DNA of 8,435 bases from Chloroflexota bacterium (GTDB lineage Bacteria; Chloroflexota; Dehalococcoidia; UBA2247; RBG-13-53-26). The notes beneath the pieces are model-generated. The model worked only from the letters and a program-made list of their open reading frames with translations. It was not told the origin of the DNA and did not search any database. A program made the position numbers and the translations under genes. Of this stretch, positions 6,456-8,435 are shown in pieces (the first letter of the stretch is position 1; every line of letters starts with the position of its first letter). The stretch spans positions 1-8,435 of the forward strand of contig QMOF01000090.1 of assembly GCA_003650185.1 (NCBI GenBank), read 5' to 3'.

Positions 6456-6475
6456 TTGGAGGAGCACCGTATTAT
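6447..6475 (+). promoter_or_regulatory. Near-consensus sigma-70 promoter for the ATPase gene
   Basis: TTGACA (6447-6452, perfect) is followed after exactly 17 bases by TATTAT (6470-6475, 5 of 6). Transcription would begin near 6482 and run about 48 bases before the ATG at 6530. It is the best promoter match I found in the window, and it indicates that the ATPase gene is transcribed independently of the prenyl synthase gene that ends at 6431. Confidence 0.66.
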
Positions 6476-6529
6476 CAATGGCGCAGTTGACTGGGCAGGG
6501 CGAAGGTTGCAGGGTGGGGTCCCGGGAGC

Positions 6530-7573
6530 ATGATTAAGAGGCTAAGCGTCAAGAACTACAAGAGCCTGAGGGACATCGAGCTTGAGTTCGGTAAGGTCAC
6601 GGCCTTGATTGGTCCCAACAACAGCGGTAAGAGCAACGTTCTGGACTGTCTGGCGTTCCTCGCCGAGAGCTGTCGGAAGCCTATCAACAATGCCTTCTTC
6701 GCCAGGGGTGAGTATCCGTGCCTGGTTTTCGGTGGCCTGGAAAAGGACATCGAGATAGAAATCGACTTCTCCCTCGGGGGTGAGTGCCAGTATTATATGC
6801 GATTCGGGAAGCAAGGGATTGGCGAAGAAAGGCTGGTTGTCTCTGGAGAAACAAGGATAGAACGAGACCAGAGCCGGTCTGCCATCCGCAGTGATGGTGG
6901 CTGGCAGGATGGGAGCACCAATGCTTACGAGTCAACGCTTTATGCCTTTGGAGCCAATGAACATTTCTCGGAAGCCAAGAAGATTCGGGACTATGTCAGC
7001 TCGTGGAGGCTGTATCACTTTTCGTCTGCCGAGGAGATGAGGAGTCCGGTCGAAGTCAAAAGAGAATACGATCTGGAGAAGAGCGGCCGGAACCTGATAC
7101 GGGTCTTGATTTCATTGCGCAACGCATACCCGGGTGTATTCGACCAGGTGGAGGAGGCTGTGAGGCAAGGCGTCCCGGAAATAGAGAACCTGCTGACTCC
7201 GCTGACGCCAGAGGGGGCGGCCTATCTGGCTGTGAGAGAGCAAGGGTTCGAGCAGGAGTTCGGTTGCCACCAGCTTTCTGATGGAACACTCAAGTTCCTT
7301 GGCTGTGTCACTGCGGCGGCTCTGCCATGGCCGCATCTGGTCTGCTTCGAAGATCTGGAGAACTCGATCCACCTCCGGCTGCTGCAACTCCTGATAGAGT
7401 TCCTGCACAGATCGGACAGGCAGTCTGTCTTCTCGACCCACCTGCCCTATATTACCAACTTTGTTCAGCCGGAAGATATAAGGGTGGTGGAGAAAAAGCA
7501 AGGGGAGACGCAGATAAGGCGCGTCGATCAGTTGTATGTTCTGAGGGACACGCTGAGGATAATCCTTTCGTAG
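6530..7573 (+). CDS. Stand-alone RecF/SMC-like AAA family ATPase (AAA_21/AAA_15 type)
   Basis: This is an ABC-type ATP-binding protein without membrane segments, of the broad RecF/OLD-like 'predicted ATPase' group. The 347 residues open with the typical MIKRLSVKNYKSLRDIEL strand, then the Walker A motif GPNNSGKS (28-35). The middle (about 60-240) is a divergent insert. The second ATPase half has the signature LSDGTLKFL (249-257), a Walker B/D-loop region with FEDLEN (273-278) in place of the more usual IEEPEN, and an H-loop STHLP (302-306). All parts needed for ATP-driven dimerisation are therefore present, with a variant Walker B. The C-terminus ends shortly after RRVDQ, somewhat earlier than in many relatives. 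No DUF4276-like or Toprim nuclease partner gene follows. Relatives take part in DNA repair, toxin or phage-defence roles; which applies here cannot be read from the sequence. GGGAG lies one base before the ATG, with AGGGTGGGG (6511-6519) further upstream. Confidence 0.9.
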   Translation: MIKRLSVKNYKSLRDIELEFGKVTALIGPNNSGKSNVLDCLAFLAESCRKPINNAFFARGEYPCLVFGGLEKDIEIEIDFSLGGECQYYMRFGKQGIGEERLVVSGETRIERDQSRSAIRSDGGWQDGSTNAYESTLYAFGANEHFSEAKKIRDYVSSWRLYHFSSAEEMRSPVEVKREYDLEKSGRNLIRVLISLRNAYPGVFDQVEEAVRQGVPEIENLLTPLTPEGAAYLAVREQGFEQEFGCHQLSDGTLKFLGCVTAAALPWPHLVCFEDLENSIHLRLLQLLIEFLHRSDRQSVFSTHLPYITNFVQPEDIRVVEKKQGETQIRRVDQLYVLRDTLRIILS

Positions 7574-7648
7574 GTCTAGTCTACAACGCTGCCTCCGTCT
7601 GATCGCCCGAAACACCATAATAACCTGTCGGATCATACGTTTGGGAAG

Positions 7649-8435
7649 ATGGTTCAGCTAGGTGCTTACGTGGATCTCCACAGGCGTGGCGAGTTGGCCA
7701 GGCGAGTGAAGCAGGCCTGCGACCTGCTGGCGAGTTGCCAGGTGTGCCCACACCAGTGTCACGTTAACCGCTTGGCCAATCCCATGGGCAAGTGTCGCAC
7801 TGGCGCTCGAGCAGTTGTCTCCAGTTTTGGCCCACATTTTGGCGAGGAAGCTCCTCTAGTGGGTCAGAGGGGCTCCGGGACAATATTCTTTGCCAACTGC
7901 AACCTGAGCTGCGTCTTTTGCCAGAACTACACCATAAGCCAGTTAGGTGAAGGCCGGGAAGTCTCTGCGGAAGAGCTGGCGGCAATGATGCTGTCACTGC
8001 AAGGACGCGGATGTCACAACATCAATCTCGTTAGTCCGACACATGTAGTCCCTCAGATTCTGGAGGCGCTGGACCTGGCGGTATCCAGGGGTCTTTCCAT
8101 TCCGTTGGTGTACAACACTGGCGGGTATGACTCGGTGGATACTCTGAAGCTGATGGATGGCATAGTCGACATATACATGCCCGATATGAAGTACGCGGAT
8201 GATGAGGTGGCGCGCCGCTACTCGGGAGTCGACAATTATGTTTCTGTGAACAGAGCGGCCGTGGCCGAAATGCAGTACCAGGTGGGCGACCTCGAAATAG
8301 ATGAGCACGGGCTCGCTGTCAGAGGTCTCCTGGTGCGGCATCTGGTCTTGCCGTACGGACTGGCGGGTTCCAGGGAGACGATGCGTTTTCTGGCCAACGA
8401 GATATCTAGTAATGCCTACGTCAACGTGATGGCGC
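7649..8435 (+). CDS. pflX: PflX-like radical SAM protein (pyruvate formate-lyase activating enzyme homologue), 3' end outside window
   Basis: The frame runs without a stop from ATG 7649 to the window end (262 codons), so the C-terminus is missing. The radical SAM cluster motif is CNLSCVFC (Cys84, Cys88, Cys91; CX3CX2C), which holds a 4Fe-4S cluster that cleaves S-adenosylmethionine. Before it lies a second cysteine set, C30-x2-C33-x3-C37 and GKC at 49, typical of the COG1313 PflX group. Further family landmarks are HFGEEAPL (63-70), GSGTIFFANC (75-84), NLVSPTHVV, LVYNTGGYDS and VDIYMPDMKY. Members resemble activating enzymes for glycyl radical enzymes, but their real substrate is unsettled. 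No glycyl radical enzyme gene is visible here. GGGAAG directly precedes the ATG, 75 bases after the ATPase stop, so co-transcription with the ATPase is possible. Confidence 0.94.
   Translation, partial: MVQLGAYVDLHRRGELARRVKQACDLLASCQVCPHQCHVNRLANPMGKCRTGARAVVSSFGPHFGEEAPLVGQRGSGTIFFANCNLSCVFCQNYTISQLGEGREVSAEELAAMMLSLQGRGCHNINLVSPTHVVPQILEALDLAVSRGLSIPLVYNTGGYDSVDTLKLMDGIVDIYMPDMKYADDEVARRYSGVDNYVSVNRAAVAEMQYQVGDLEIDEHGLAVRGLLVRHLVLPYGLAGSRETMRFLANEISSNAYVNVMA

Noticed and set aside
7550..7602. Possible frameshift at the ATPase C-terminus (another frame continues as DNPFVGLVYNAASV)
   Set aside because: The in-frame end is a plausible C-terminus and I cannot match the alternative tail to the family, so there is not enough support to call a frameshift.
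7600..7635. Imperfect inverted repeat TGATC-gcc-CGA / TCGGATCA between the ATPase and the radical SAM gene
   Set aside because: It is bulged with a 17-base loop and no T-run. It is too weak to call a terminator or operator.
7112..7636. 174-codon minus-strand frame
   Set aside because: It is antisense to the second half of the ATPase, where Walker B and H-loop motifs read clearly on the + strand.

Overview
The window reads as ordinary bacterial chromosome of moderately high GC. All genes lie on the + strand and there are no mobile elements, RNA genes or CRISPR arrays. Frequent AGG and AGA arginine codons and ATA isoleucine codons, together with a branched-chain-type ABC permease operon carrying an acyl-CoA ligase, a PflX-type radical SAM protein and a long-chain prenyl synthase, would suit an anaerobic environmental lineage such as Chloroflexota (Dehalococcoidia-like). 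That placement is an inference of low to moderate confidence.

Layout. (1) Positions 3-2864 form a tight operon: the C-terminal part of an AMP-forming acyl-CoA synthetase, then livH and livM, with gaps of 6 and 0 bases. The partner ATPase genes (livG, livF) and the binding protein (livK) are not downstream and presumably lie upstream of the window. (2) Positions 2865-3471 are about 600 bases with no convincing gene; they hold a weak promoter-like pair and a short GC hairpin. (3) Positions 3472-5248 carry two genes I do not recognise: a secreted, probably beta-rich protein and a tryptophan-rich multi-pass membrane protein. (4) Positions 5240-6431 carry a strong sigma-70-like promoter overlapping the previous stop codon, then a trans-polyprenyl diphosphate synthase with IspB-like long-chain features and an unusual in-frame gap after its second Asp-rich motif. 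(5) Positions 6447-7573 carry a second, nearly consensus promoter with a dyad over its -35 box, then a stand-alone RecF/SMC-like AAA ATPase. (6) Positions 7649-8435 are the start of a PflX-like radical SAM protein, cut by the window end.

How they work together. Only the first block is a clear functional unit: the permeases import an amino acid, or another small amide or carboxylate, and the ligase may activate an imported acid. The prenyl synthase probably supplies a quinone tail or polyprenyl carrier. The two promoters suggest that the prenyl synthase and the ATPase are separate transcription units. I see no clear new multi-gene system. The best leads are the unrecognised secreted/membrane pair, the ligase tail that lacks its catalytic lysine segment, the prenyl synthase gap, and the two promoter dyads.
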